NCBI GenBank assembly: GCA_965206395.1
Contig: CBDBJK010000036.1
Coordinates: 62,001-126,000 of the forward strand
Direction: 5' to 3'
DNA length: 64,000 nucleotides
Source: CBDBJK01 sp965206395
GTDB lineage: Bacteria; Chloroflexota; Dehalococcoidia; Lucifugimonadales; CATOSD01
A program made the position numbers and the translations under genes. Shown piece by piece: positions 9,323 through 18,146 of this stretch (its first letter is position 1; each line of letters starts with the position of its first letter). The notes beneath the pieces are model-generated. The model was not told where the DNA came from and did no database searches. It saw only the letters and a list, made by a program, of their open reading frames with translations.

Positions 9323-9884
9323 CTAGGCCGCGAGGCTGATAATGACATCGTTCTTGACGAGGCCGCTGTTTCCCGAAAGCACGCCGAGATAATCACGAGC
9401 GAGGCTGGTTACTACCTGCGTGACCTAGATAGCACGAACGGAACATTCGTCAACCGCCAGAAAATCGGCGAAGAGAAATCACCTCCTCAATCATGGCGAC
9501 GTGATTCGCCTGGGAGGAAGCAGTACAACATTCGTGTTCCGACACCTTGGAGCCAGGATGGTCAAAGTGTCGATTGTGGAGTCACCGACCGACGCCGTAG
9601 TGGTCGATGACAGGGCGCGACAGGTCTACGTCCACGGCCGGAGACTCGATCCTCTCTTGACCAGAAAAGAGTTCGACCTGTTGATGTTGCTCGACTCCAG
9701 GCGAGGAGAGGCTATCAGCCGAGATGACATCGCCAGAAACGTGTGGCCTGAAAGAATAGAAGGCGATGTGGGCAACCACGAAATCGAGCAATGCGTCCAC
9801 CGCGTTCGCGCGCGCATCGAAGATGACTCCTCCAAACCCGTGTACCTGGTCACCGTGCGTGGGTTTGGGTACAAGCTGAACTAG
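9323..9884 (+). pseudogene. FHA domain + OmpR-type winged-helix protein, 3' fragment (frameshifted)
   Basis: Continues the 5' fragment at 6433. It shows an FHA domain (GREADNDIVLD, VSRKHAEI, STNGTFVN), the phosphothreonine-binding fold, and then an OmpR/PhoB-type C-terminal DNA-binding domain (LTRKEFDLLMLL to VRGFGYKLN). A single extra base near 9478 separates the two domains: FHA is read from the CTAG, while 'HLLNHGDVIRLGG' onward is in another frame. Removing the IS elements and that base gives about 238 residues. It precedes a Ser/Thr kinase gene, a natural source of the phosphothreonine an FHA domain reads. I infer a kinase-FHA transcription switch that is now broken, unless the indel is an assembly error. 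Confidence 0.85.
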
Positions 9885-9907
9885 CATTGCATCAACAAGG
9901 TTTTGAG

Positions 9908-10027
9908 CACCCCCCATCCCGACCTTCCCCATAAGGGGGAAGGGGTTTATTTCCTCTCCCTTGACGGTCCGGCGCATTGGACTCCGATACTTATATCAGA
10001 GGAGAGGACTAAGGTGAGGGTGAAACG
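9908..10027. repeat. Intergenic repeat ending 'gaggtgagggtgaaac'-type
   Basis: Intergenic unit between the FHA gene and the kinase. It runs from 'caccccccatcccgacc' to 'aaggtgagggtgaaacg', with 'ttcctctcccttga' and 'agaggact' in between. The same elements in the same order occur at 48402-48535. It can fold into long imperfect hairpins. Function unknown. Confidence 0.7.
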
Positions 10028-10074
10028 TCGGGCTAATCGGCGAGCAGTATGACGGGGCCTGGAGTGATCGCATA

Positions 10075-12367
10075 ATGGTTTCATTGCTGCCAGGGAGCCG
10101 TCTTGGGCGGTACGAGATTGTCGAGGAACTGGGGCGCGGCGGCATGGCTACCGTGTTCAAAGCCCACGACCCGACGTTGAACAGAGACGTTGCCGTCAAG
10201 GTGCTGCCCGCCACTTTCGCCGATGACCCCTACTTTTCCCGACAGGTTCGCCCAGGAAGCCCAGGCCATCGCAAGGCTCAACCACCCCAATATCCTCCAG
10301 ATATACGACTTCGGCGAAGACAGGGGATTTACGTACATCGTCGTAGAGTACGTCCCCAGCGGTTCCCTTCAGGATAGGTTGGACGGGCCATTCCCGCTTG
10401 GCGAGGCGATCAGGGTTCTGCAACCGCTGGCAGAGGCCCTCGACTACGCTCATTCCCAGGGCATCGTTCACCGCGACATCAAGCCCGCGAATGTCCTGAT
10501 AGACACCGATTCCAGGCCAGTGCTAGCTGACTTCGGCCTGTCCAGGGTCATGGAGCACATCTCACGCATGACTGCCCCACAGACCGCTCTGGGCACACCC
10601 GAATACATGTCGCCTGAGCAAGCCCTCGGTCACGACTCAGACCACAGGTCAGACCTGTACTCATTCGGCATCCTGGCTTATCAGATGCTCGTTGGTCAGA
10701 CGCCCTTTCACGCCAATACGCCCGCCGCCACGCTGATGGCTCATGTGCATCAACCCCTTCCATTGCCCGATACGCCTGGTTCTTTGACCATCCCGGCGGT
10801 CAGCGCCGTGCTTGTCAAGGCCACGGCCAAAAGCCCCGACGAGCGGTACTCAACCGCCGCAGAGATGGTCGAGTCGCTGGCGCAGGCAGCGGGGCTGACC
10901 AGGAGAATCAGCATCCTGACGGACGCGGCGGACACAGTCGTTGTGCCGACAAGCACGGTTACTGAGCAAATAGCTACCGACGCAGATATTGCAGTCTCCG
11001 CGCCGATGCCGACGGGCACTTCGACCTTTAGAAGGCGATTGCTCATGGCCGGAACCGGCGCGGCGTTCGCCGGCGCAGTCGTGGCGGCTGTGGTCGGATT
11101 CGCGCTCCTTGGCGGGAATGGCGAGCCGGAGGAGACTGCTTCAACTTCAACCCCTGTTTCTACACCGACGCCATTCTCGGTCGCCGAGTTTCAAACGCAG
11201 CTAGCCGAAAACGAGTCTCGAATACAGAGCGGGGTATCGTTTGTCAGAGTCTTGATTCCAGAAGAGAAGATTGAGACGGAGATTCGCTCCCGAGACGAAC
11301 TGCTGGATTTCGGCAACGCCTATTTCAGGAGACGCTTTCTTCGAGACCAGGTATTCGAGACCGAGGAACTCTACAAAACACTGGGCCTGCTCGACGAAGA
11401 TGACGACCTTGAGAAGATCATAAAGGACATTTTCTTTCAGCAAACCACCGCGCTGTTCGACGACGAGAGTGAGTCTGTGTATATATTCAGCGACGCCTCC
11501 ACGATAGGAACCTTCGAGGACTTGGGATACGCGGGCACGGTTATGGGAGGACTTCAGCAGCAGCACTTCGACATCGCCGAGAAGCGTCGCGAGGTGCGCG
11601 AAAGCGGCAACTTCGACGAAGACAGGGCGCTAAAGGCGTTCATAGGGGGTGATGTGTTCGTGGTGCTGCAAAGCTACGTTAACATCTTCTTCTCCGAGGA
11701 GCAGGCAGCCGAGCTTCAAGAGCCATTACCCGACAATCTGCTCAAGGTCGTCCCCAATGTGGTGCGCGAGGCCGGACTTTTCCCGCAAAAAGAGGGGTTC
11801 AATTTCGTGGTCACATTTTCGCAGTCGCCTGGCGGCTGGGACGCCGTGAATTCGATCTATTCCAGGCTGCCAGTGTCCACCGAGCAGATCATTCATCCAG
11901 AAAAGTACGCCCTCGGCGAGACTCCTGTGACCCCTGAGCTTCCAGACCTTGTGGACGCGCCGGGCAGGGGCTGGAATCTTGTCAGCACGAACACGATGGG
12001 CGAATTTCTTCTGAGAACGTACCTGGAAGAACATCTGGAAAACGCCACGGCTTCTATTGCCGCAGAAGGCTGGGGCGGAGACCGCTACGTGCTGCTGACC
12101 GGCCACGAAGCGGAGCGCATGCTGGTTTTGCAAATCAACTGGGACACGCCAGAGGACGGCGACGACTTCATCGAAGCGTATCAGGCGTTCGCGGAGAGCA
12201 AGACTCAGGGTCAGGCGACAACCCTTAGCGACGACCCTTCCCGGCGATGGTGGATTACCTCCGAACAGACGGTATTCCTGGGAAGCGCCGATTCCAGCAC
12301 GTTGCTGATAATCGCAGATGACCAGAGTTTTGTGCAGCGCGTCTTGCCACTCCTTCCTGGCTTCTAA
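10075..12367 (+). pseudogene. Transmembrane Ser/Thr protein kinase (single frameshift)
   Basis: A PknB-like kinase of about 764 residues if one extra base near 10227-10240 is removed. The first frame carries the glycine loop (ELGRGGMATVFKA) and catalytic lysine (DVAVKVLP). The second frame carries the HRDIKPANV catalytic loop, DFGLSR and the GTPEYMSPEQ activation segment. A single membrane helix is encoded near 11041-11120, followed by about 420 extracytoplasmic residues that I do not recognise. The frameshift lies at a run of four C. Whether it is real is unclear; the rest of the reading frame is undamaged, which favours an error or a very recent mutation. It stands directly after the FHA regulator. 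Confidence 0.85.
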
Positions 12368-12393
12368 GTAATTATCTCAAAACCTACATTGAT

Positions 12394-12462
12394 GTCATTC
12401 TGAGGAGGCACGACGAAGAATCTTAGCATTACGTTTAGATTCTTCGCTTCACTCAGAATGAC
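12394..12462. repeat. Inverted repeat GTCATTCTGAG...CTCAGAATGAC
   Basis: A two-level hairpin: outer arms GTCATTCTGAG and CTCAGAATGAC, inner arms GAAGAATCT and AGATTCTTC. Repeats of this type are found between genes in many bacteria. It lies after the kinase gene and could act as a transcription terminator or mRNA stabiliser, but has no T tract. Confidence 0.75.
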
Positions 12463-12593
12463 AAGGAACGGTTTTGTTAGGCGCTTTAGACTCGCCCACA
12501 AGGTCAAAGGTTGACAGAGCCTGCCCAGTGTCTGTAAATAGGGCTGACGCGAGACGATTTCCTTGTCAAATCATATGCATTGGAGAGGAGAAC

Positions 12594-12785
12594 ATGACCA
12601 ATCCACAGATTTCTAAAGAGGCGTTGAAGGAGATGGCGAGCATTTCGGGGCTGAATTTCAGTGACGACACACTGGAAGAGCTATTGCCACAGATTCAGCA
12701 GGCCGCCGAAGAACTGAGCGGCCTTGACGTGCTAAACCTGGACGAAGTAGAACCTGCCATTACGTTCAAGACGGAAGGGGAATGA
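12594..12785 (+). CDS. GatC/AtzG-like small amidase partner
   Basis: A 63-residue acidic helical protein with the look of GatC/AtzG-type subunits: a helix with 'ISGLNFSDDTLEELLPQIQ', a second helix, and an extended 'LNLDEVEPAITF' tail. ATG at 12594 has a strong GAGAGGAG site. Its stop overlaps the amidase start (ATGA), implying translational coupling and a 1:1 complex. In related systems the small subunit wraps around and stabilises the amidase. No GatB gene is in the window, so this is probably not a tRNA amidotransferase. Confidence 0.75.
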   Translation: MTNPQISKEALKEMASISGLNFSDDTLEELLPQIQQAAEELSGLDVLNLDEVEPAITFKTEGE

Positions 12786-14200
12786 CGATGGAAAACACCG
12801 AAATCTGCTATCTGTCTATCGCCGAAGCATCGGAGCTTATCGCAGGTAAGAAGCTGTCGCCGGTAGAGATAGTCGATGCGCACCTGACGCGAATCAAGCA
12901 TATCGACGGCAAGCTCAACGCCTTCATAACCCTGTTGAGCGATGAAGCGCAGGCGGCGGCAAAGCAGGCCGAGCAGGAAATTCTGATGGGCAGCTACCGA
13001 GGGCCTCTGCACGGCATCCCGGTTGGGTTGAAAGACCTGTACTACACCAAAGGCGTTCGCACGGGCATAGGCTCGAAGATTTTGCGCGACTTCGTGCCGG
13101 ACTACGACGCAGCCGTCACCGAGCGTTTCCGTGATGCGGGGGCGATACTCATGGGCAAGCTGCAGATGCACGAGTTCGCGCTCGGCGCATCGAGCGAGAA
13201 CATACACGACGGCTCCGCCCATAATCCCTGGAACACCGAGTGCATAACCGGCGGCTCAAGCGGCGGTTCAGGGGCAGCCGTCGCGTCAGGCCAGTGCATG
13301 GGAGCGTTGGGCAGCGACACTGGCGGCTCGATTCGCATACCCTCGTCGCTCTGCGGCATCGTTGGCCTGAAACCCAACTTCGGCAGAGTCAGCAGGCACG
13401 GCGTTTACCCGCTGAGTTGGAGCCTCGACACAGTAGGCCCCATGACCCGCACGGTGCGAGACTCCGCGCTGATGCTTAACGCAATCGCCGGTTACGACCC
13501 GCGCGACCCGTCGTGTGCTAACAGGCCCACCGAGGACTTCACGGCAACGCTAGGACAGGACATCAGCAGCATCCGCGTCGGCGTGCCGCAAGAGTATTTC
13601 TACGACATAATCGACCCAGAGGTGAAGGACGCCATTTCCCAGGCTGCCCGCGTGTTCGAAGGACTCGGCGCGTCGGTTGACGAGGTATCGATTCCCGCGT
13701 TAGACCACTCGCTTGCCATCTCAAGCACCATACTGTTCGTTGAGGCAGCCGAAATTCACCTCAACCACCTGCGCGATAACGCGAACGACATTGGCCCCGA
13801 CGTTCGCAGCAGGTTCGAGATGGGCGCTTTGACGCCCGCGATAGACTTCATCAAGGCGCAGCGAGCGAGGTCGGCATACAACAGGCAGATAGCGAAGACG
13901 ATGGAGAGCTTCGACATCCTGCTCGCGCCGACGGAGCCATTCGGCGCTCCCGAACTTGGCGAGCGCACGGTGCAGGTCGATGGCAATACAGAGGTTACGG
14001 CGCGCCTGCTCGCGCGTCTGACGCGGCCCTTCAACATCACCGGAACGCCAGCCGCCTCGATTCCATGTGGATTCACGTCATTGGGAATGCCTATCGGCAT
14101 GCAATTGGCGGGACGAGCGTTCGACGAGGCCACCGTCCTGCGAGTCGCAGACGCCTACGAGCATGCAACGGAATGGCACAAGATGCGGCCCGGCCTTTAG
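12782..14200 (+). CDS. Amidase-signature family hydrolase
   Basis: A 472-residue amidase-signature enzyme. The Ser-cisSer-Lys triad is visible: lysine in 'GIPVGLKDLYYTKG', the cis-serine in the glycine/serine stretch 'GGSSGGSGAAVASG', and the nucleophile in 'GSDTGGSIRIP'. It follows the small GatC/AtzG-like gene with a 4-base overlap. The family hydrolyses amides such as amidated acids, aryl amides or, with GatB, Glu-tRNA(Gln). The lack of GatB points to a catabolic amidase. Starting three codons in (ATG 12788) is also possible. Confidence 0.88.
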   Translation: MTMENTEICYLSIAEASELIAGKKLSPVEIVDAHLTRIKHIDGKLNAFITLLSDEAQAAAKQAEQEILMGSYRGPLHGIPVGLKDLYYTKGVRTGIGSKILRDFVPDYDAAVTERFRDAGAILMGKLQMHEFALGASSENIHDGSAHNPWNTECITGGSSGGSGAAVASGQCMGALGSDTGGSIRIPSSLCGIVGLKPNFGRVSRHGVYPLSWSLDTVGPMTRTVRDSALMLNAIAGYDPRDPSCANRPTEDFTATLGQDISSIRVGVPQEYFYDIIDPEVKDAISQAARVFEGLGASVDEVSIPALDHSLAISSTILFVEAAEIHLNHLRDNANDIGPDVRSRFEMGALTPAIDFIKAQRARSAYNRQIAKTMESFDILLAPTEPFGAPELGERTVQVDGNTEVTARLLARLTRPFNITGTPAASIPCGFTSLGMPIGMQLAGRAFDEATVLRVADAYEHATEWHKMRPGL

Positions 14201-14322
14201 CTCGCTAATTGACGATGCCGATACCTTTCAGGAACATCCTGTTACCGATTCAGCGCGAAGTACGGCAACAATGTGGCTTTGGATGCGTATTGTGTGGAAC
14301 GCCGTTGTACGAATACGAACAG

Positions 14323-14351
14323 TTGACAATTTCACAGCACAGAATTACATT
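14323..14351 (+). promoter_or_regulatory. Putative promoter of the secreted Ig-like gene
   Basis: TTGACA at 14323-14328 and TACATT at 14346-14351 with a 17-base spacer, about 75 bases before the start at 14426. The -35 is perfect; the -10 matches 4 of 6. The rest of 14201-14425 holds nothing else I can support. Confidence 0.45.
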
Positions 14352-14425
14352 CTGGAGGACAAGACGCGCAGCTTGTATGGCTTAGCTTAAATCATGTTGG
14401 AAGTTAAGGAAAAGGAGGAGATATC

Positions 14426-14531
14426 TTGAAGAGACTACGTTATGTCGTTTTCGCTTTGGCATTCATTTTTGGTGTGGCCAGCATAGCTTTGATTGGTGGG
14501 AAAGCACTGGCGGAAGGGGATGATGGAATTA
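14426..14531 (+). pseudogene. Small secreted protein, fragment 1 (signal peptide)
   Basis: First 35 codons of a secreted protein split by three insertion sequences. TTG at 14426 follows GGAGG by seven bases. The peptide has a basic start (KRLR), a hydrophobic core of about 20 residues and an ALA-E cleavage site, so export by Sec is expected. The sequence continues in frame at 16615 once the two abutting elements and their TA duplications are removed. Confidence 0.75.
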
Positions 14532-15361
14532 GGTTGTGTTGACATTTGGTGCATAATGGATACATGTCAACGACTGAATTACGCAATGAACAATGGTCGA
14601 AAATCCTTGAATTTCTGCGCTCATGCCCAGACCTCTACGTTGGAGAGGAGGACGATTGCAGGCGCTACGTCGAGGCCATCCTGTGGATGGCACGAAGTGG
14701 TGCTCCTTGGAGACTGCTGCCTGAGCACTACGGTCACTGGAACAGCGTATATAAGCGCTTCGCACGCTGGTGTGAAAAGGGTGTATGGGAACGAATGCAT
14801 CAGCATTTTGTGCAAGACCCCGATATGGAGCATGTCATCATTGATAGCACTGTGATAGCACTGTGATAGCACTGTGGTTCGCGCTCATCCCTGTGCTGCT
14901 GGAGCCTCCAAAAAAACGGTGGCCAATCGGCCCAAGCTCTTGGCCGGAGCCGAGGCGGGTTCAGTACCAAGATCCACGTGAGCGTGGATGGATTGGGCAA
15001 CCCGTTGCGCTTTGAGCTCACAGCAGGTCAACGTCACGACATCACCCAGGCACAGGCATTGATAGCTGATTTCGAAACCGAGCATGTGATTGCTGATAAG
15101 GGATACGATTCGATGGATTTTCTCCAATGCATCCTGGGCAGGGGCGCGTTACCTGTGATTCCACCTCGGTCAAATCGAAAGACGCCACGAGAGTATGATG
15201 AGTACCTTTACCGAGAGCGCCACCTTGTGGAGTGTTTCATCAACAAGATCAAGCACTACCGGCATATCTTCTCTCGCTTTGACAAGCTGTCATCGCGTTT
15301 CCTGGGATTCTTGAACTTCGTCGGTGCTCTCATATGGCTCAGATGAAATGTCAACACAACC
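14532..15361 (+). mobile_element. IS5-family (IS427-type) element
   Basis: Terminal inverted repeats GGTTGTGTTGACATTT at both ends; target duplication TA (14530-14531 and 15362-15363). Two overlapping transposase frames are joined at an A7 run. It sits inside the secreted-protein gene. The last C of its right end together with the duplicated TA and the host G made a CTAG that IS630 copy 2 then used. Confidence 0.88.
14564..15346 (+). pseudogene. IS427-type transposase broken by an 11-bp triplication
   Basis: The first frame from ATG 14564 (MSTTELRNEQW) has 'WMARSGAPWRLLPEHYG' and 'VIIDSTV', the first catalytic Asp. The second frame has 'ADKGYDS' (second Asp) and 'ERHLVECFINKIKHYRHIFSRFDK' (catalytic Glu). 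The frames are arranged for a -1 shift at A-AAA-AAC (14910-14917), the classical slippery site. However GATAGCACTGT is present three times in tandem at 14843-14875; the 22 extra bases shift the frame and bring a stop at 14866, so this copy should be inactive. Confidence 0.85.
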
Positions 15362-15415
15362 TAGTGGTCCAACATCATTGAAATGAATACCATGATAGTC
15401 ATTGTTCCTCTTGGG

Positions 15416-15437
15416 GGTTCAATCGTAACGTTGAACC
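15416..15437 (+). promoter_or_regulatory. Dyad upstream of IS630 transposase, partly matching the element end
   Basis: GGTTCAA-N8-TTGAACC immediately before the GAGGAGG ribosome site and ATG at 15449. Read on the minus strand it contains GGTTCAACGTT, the same 11 bases found at the element's right end. It is present in the other copies too. A transposase binding site for self-repression, or a hairpin over the leader, are both plausible. Confidence 0.5.
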
Positions 15438-15448
15438 GAGGAGGAACC

Positions 15449-16607
15449 ATGATGTCTACCAAGAAGTACCGTATCAGACTGACTACCGACGAACAACAGG
15501 AACTCAACGCCTTGGTCTCACGCGGTCGGGCTGCGGCGTACAAACAGACCCATGCGCGCATTCTGCTGATGAGCGATGAGTCACGCTCGGACGGGGGAAT
15601 GAAGGACGCGGACATCACCAGCGCGCTCGGTGTGGGACAGTCAACGGTCGAGCGAATACGCAAGCGCTGTGTGGAGGAGGGGGTCGAGTCTGCGCTGAAT
15701 CGCAAAAAGCAACTGCGTCGGCGTCAAAAGAGACTGGACGGCGAAGGTGAAGCACGGTTGATAGCGATGGCCTGCGGGGAACCGCCGGAGGGGCGTGCCA
15801 GTTGGACCCTGAAGCTGTTGGCTGACCAGTTGGTCGAGTGTGAGATAGTCGGGACCATTAGCACCGAGACGGTTCGCCAGGCGCTTAAAAAAAAACGAAC
15901 TGAAGCCGTGGCTGAAGCAGAGTTGGTACATCCCGCCCGGTCAGAGCGCGGAGTTTGTGTGCGCGATGGAAGACGTGATGGAAGACGTACTGGAGGTCTA
16001 CCAACGGCCGTACGATGGGAATGAGGTTCTGGTGTGCATGGATGAGACGAGCAAACAGCAAGTCAAGGAGACGCGAGTGCCGCGTCCCGCAGCGCCCGGC
16101 TTATCGGCGGCATACGACTACGAATACGAGCGCAATGGAGTGAGCAGCCTGTTCATGCTGTTTGCACCGTTGGACGGATGGCGCCGAGTCGAGGTCAGAG
16201 AGCGTCGCACGAAGGTGGACTGGGCGCATGTGATAAAGAAACTGGTCGACGAGGACTACCCTGACAGAGACCGGATCGTGCTGGTAATGGACAATCTCAA
16301 CACTCACAAGCTGTCCTCGCTATACGAGGCATTCGAGCCTGCTGAGGCGAGGCGTATAGCTGAGCGACTGGAGATACACTACACTCCCAAACACGGGAGT
16401 TGGTTGAATATGGCGGAGATAGAGATCGGTGTGCTGGCTCGACAGTGCCTGGACCGACGGATTGCCAATCAAGACATCCTGCGCGGCGAGGTCAATGCTT
16501 GGCAGAATCAACGCAACCGGGATGTGATACGAGTGGATTGGCGCTTCACTACCGAGGATGCGCGCATCAAGCTAAAGTCACTCTACCCATCAATACAAAA
16601 ACGTTGA
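15449..16607 (+). CDS. IS630-family transposase, two frames joined at an A9 run (copy 2)
   Basis: Starts at ATG 15449 after GAGGAGG. The first frame has the helix-turn-helix part (ITSALGVGQSTVERIRKRC) and reaches CTT-AAA-AAA-AAA at 15884-15895. The family sequence then continues in the +1 frame: KKNELKPWLKQSWYIPPG, then AEFVCAMEDV. The DDE residues follow: CMDETSKQ, LVMDNLNTHK, WLNMAEIE. Removing one A gives about 385 residues, a usual length. Without recoding only a 191-residue product with a foreign tail would form. RNA polymerase slippage or +1 ribosomal shifting could make the full enzyme. Confidence 0.85.
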
Positions 16608-16614
16608 ACCACTA

Positions 16615-16752
16615 GTCCCGCAGCAGGGATTGGTGAAGTGGCCCCAACTGCAGTCACTCTGAGCGTTCCCTCCTGTGTAAATAAGGGAGAAGTTGTGACC
16701 ATTTCGGCAACTTACCCACAGGTTACTCAATTGAGGGGTACTGCCATTCTAA
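16615..16752 (+). pseudogene. Small secreted protein, fragment 2
   Basis: Middle part of the gene begun at 14426. In frame it reads SPAAGIGEVAPTAVTLSVP, then 'CVNKGEVVTISATYPQ', a beta-sandwich-like stretch reminiscent of Ig-like domains. It ends at TAA (16750-16752), the target duplication of the next element. Confidence 0.75.
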
Positions 16753-17632
16753 GAGCGTCTAACAAAACCATTATTGGAACAGAAAGCGAGAGCAGATGAT
16801 GGCACAACCTATGGCCAAGAAAGCCTCATGTATGTCTGCCCTGCGCTCATATCGAACCCGTAAGCGTCGGAACTGATGAAGCCAACTCAGGCTTCTCTCA
16901 ACCACCCATCTATGCACACCCAACCCGCTGCCATGCGGCTCACCTCGCTTGGCCAGCAGCGGCCAGATATGTCGCTTCTTCAACTCCTTGCGAACAGGCT
17001 CAGAGTCATACCCTCTGTCTCCCTGCGCCTGAAGAGGACGCTTGCGAGGCCTGCCTCGCTTGCCCTTGACAGCAGGTATGGCATCCACCAACTCAAGGGC
17101 TTGGGTGACATCGTGAGCGTTCGCGCCAGTCAACCTGACCGCCAGTGGAATGCCCTGGGCATCGGTTATGATATGATGCTTGCTACCCGCCTTCGCCCTG
17201 TCCGTGGGGTTGGGGCCTGTTTTCTGCCCCCAAAAACTGCTCGCACTGAAGCACTGTCCAGCACTGCGCGAGTCCAGTCTATGCGCTCAGCTGCTTGCAG
17301 GCGCTCAAGGCATACCAAGTGGATGCGCTCCCAGACTCCCGACTGGTGCCAATCTCTGAGGCGCCTCCAGCAGGTCATCCCACTGCCACAGTCCATCTCC
17401 TTGGGTAGGTCTTCCCAGCCAATGCCTGTCTTTAGCACGAACAGTATCCCACTTAGGACCTGTCTGTCAGGTATCCTGGGCCTTCCTCCTTTCGGCTTCG
17501 GTGGTTGTGGCGGCAGTAAAGGTTGCACCAGTTCCCAGAATTCATCGCTTACAAGGGGCTTAGACATTAGGTCATCCTCCTCCAGAGAATGTCCAGATTC
17601 TAACCCCTTTTATTAGGTTTTGTTAGACGCTC
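16753..17632 (-). mobile_element. IS5-family element inside the secreted-protein gene
   Basis: 880 bp with perfect 17-base terminal repeats GAGCGTCTAACAAAACC and target duplication TAA (or CTAA, sharing one base). Transposase frames on the minus strand look intact. Third insertion in the same small gene. Confidence 0.9.
16771..17567 (-). CDS. IS5-family transposase in two frames (-1 arrangement)
   Basis: The first frame starts MSKPLVSDEFWEL at 17567 behind GGAGGAGG and holds 'LSGILFVLKTGIGWEDLP' and 'VLDSASVRA' (first Asp). The second frame holds 'TGPNPTDRAKAGSKHH', 'QGDRGYDS' (second Asp) and 'WVVERSLSWLHQFRRL' (Glu). Joining them needs a -1 shift near an A4 run in GGCAGAAAACAGG at about 17230-17220. 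With it the product is about 265 residues. No other damage is visible, so it may be active. Confidence 0.82.
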
Positions 17633-17829
17633 TAAGGCAGCCCCTTATAGGCCCTCCATACCAGGCTGAAGCTAAGATAAATATAAGGCAAGCAGGTCTG
17701 GTCAATACGGGATCGGTCTACAATTTCTACATAGACGAGTTTTTTCAGATAGGGGGCACAGCTGTAGTTGTGGTTAGCATTCAGGGTGCTGGTGCAGCGT
17801 TTGCTACCTTCCAGATTCCCTGTCCATAG
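17633..17829 (+). pseudogene. Small secreted protein, fragment 3
   Basis: C-terminal part, continuing in frame after removal of the IS5 element: LRQPLIGPPYQAEAKINIRQ to AAFATFQIPCP. The reconstructed gene is 438 bases, 145 residues with signal peptide, and has no internal stop. The mature domain has two cysteines and looks like a single Ig-like or carbohydrate-binding sandwich. I do not recognise the family. Confidence 0.75.
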
Positions 17830-17887
17830 TCGAGACACCAGTAACTATCAGAGAAGCTGCGCTGTAGAACAGTAGACTTTGTATTTT

Positions 17888-17917
17888 GAGGCCCCGAGAA
17901 TATCTTGGGGCCTCTTT
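17888..17917 (+). terminator. Rho-independent terminator
   Basis: Stem GAGGCCCC/GGGGCCTC with an 11-base loop followed by TTTCCCC, 59 bases after the secreted-protein stop. The remaining part of 17830-18146 holds no gene that I can support. Confidence 0.65.
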
Positions 17918-18146
17918 CCCCTTATCTCATTTGACCTTTGCCACTTATTGACCAAAACATGGAATGCCTATACACTGGCGCTCACGACCAACTCAAGTGG
18001 TATGCAATTTGTGACATCGTGGCAGGCCATCGAGTGGCGCACTCGCAGACCTTCTATATAGCGTATCGAACCATACTGCATAAAGGGAGATAGTCTCTTA
18101 ATCTCCCCAAATACTCTCGGTTTCGCGGAGACAACTAGAAATACTG

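Larger units (their letters stand above)
15362..16614 (+). mobile_element. IS630-family element, copy 2
   Basis: Complete 1253-bp copy, including the duplicated TA dinucleotides, with ends TAGTGGTCCAAC and (complement) TAGTGGTTCAACG. It lies in a CTAG created at the junction of the preceding IS427-type element and host DNA. Nearly identical to copies 3 and 4 (I noticed only about four substitutions among the three), which implies recent spread. Confidence 0.93.

Noticed and set aside
14978..15346. Separate transposase gene starting at 14978
   Set aside because: It is the second frame of the IS427-type transposase, joined to the first by a -1 shift at A7, not an independent gene.
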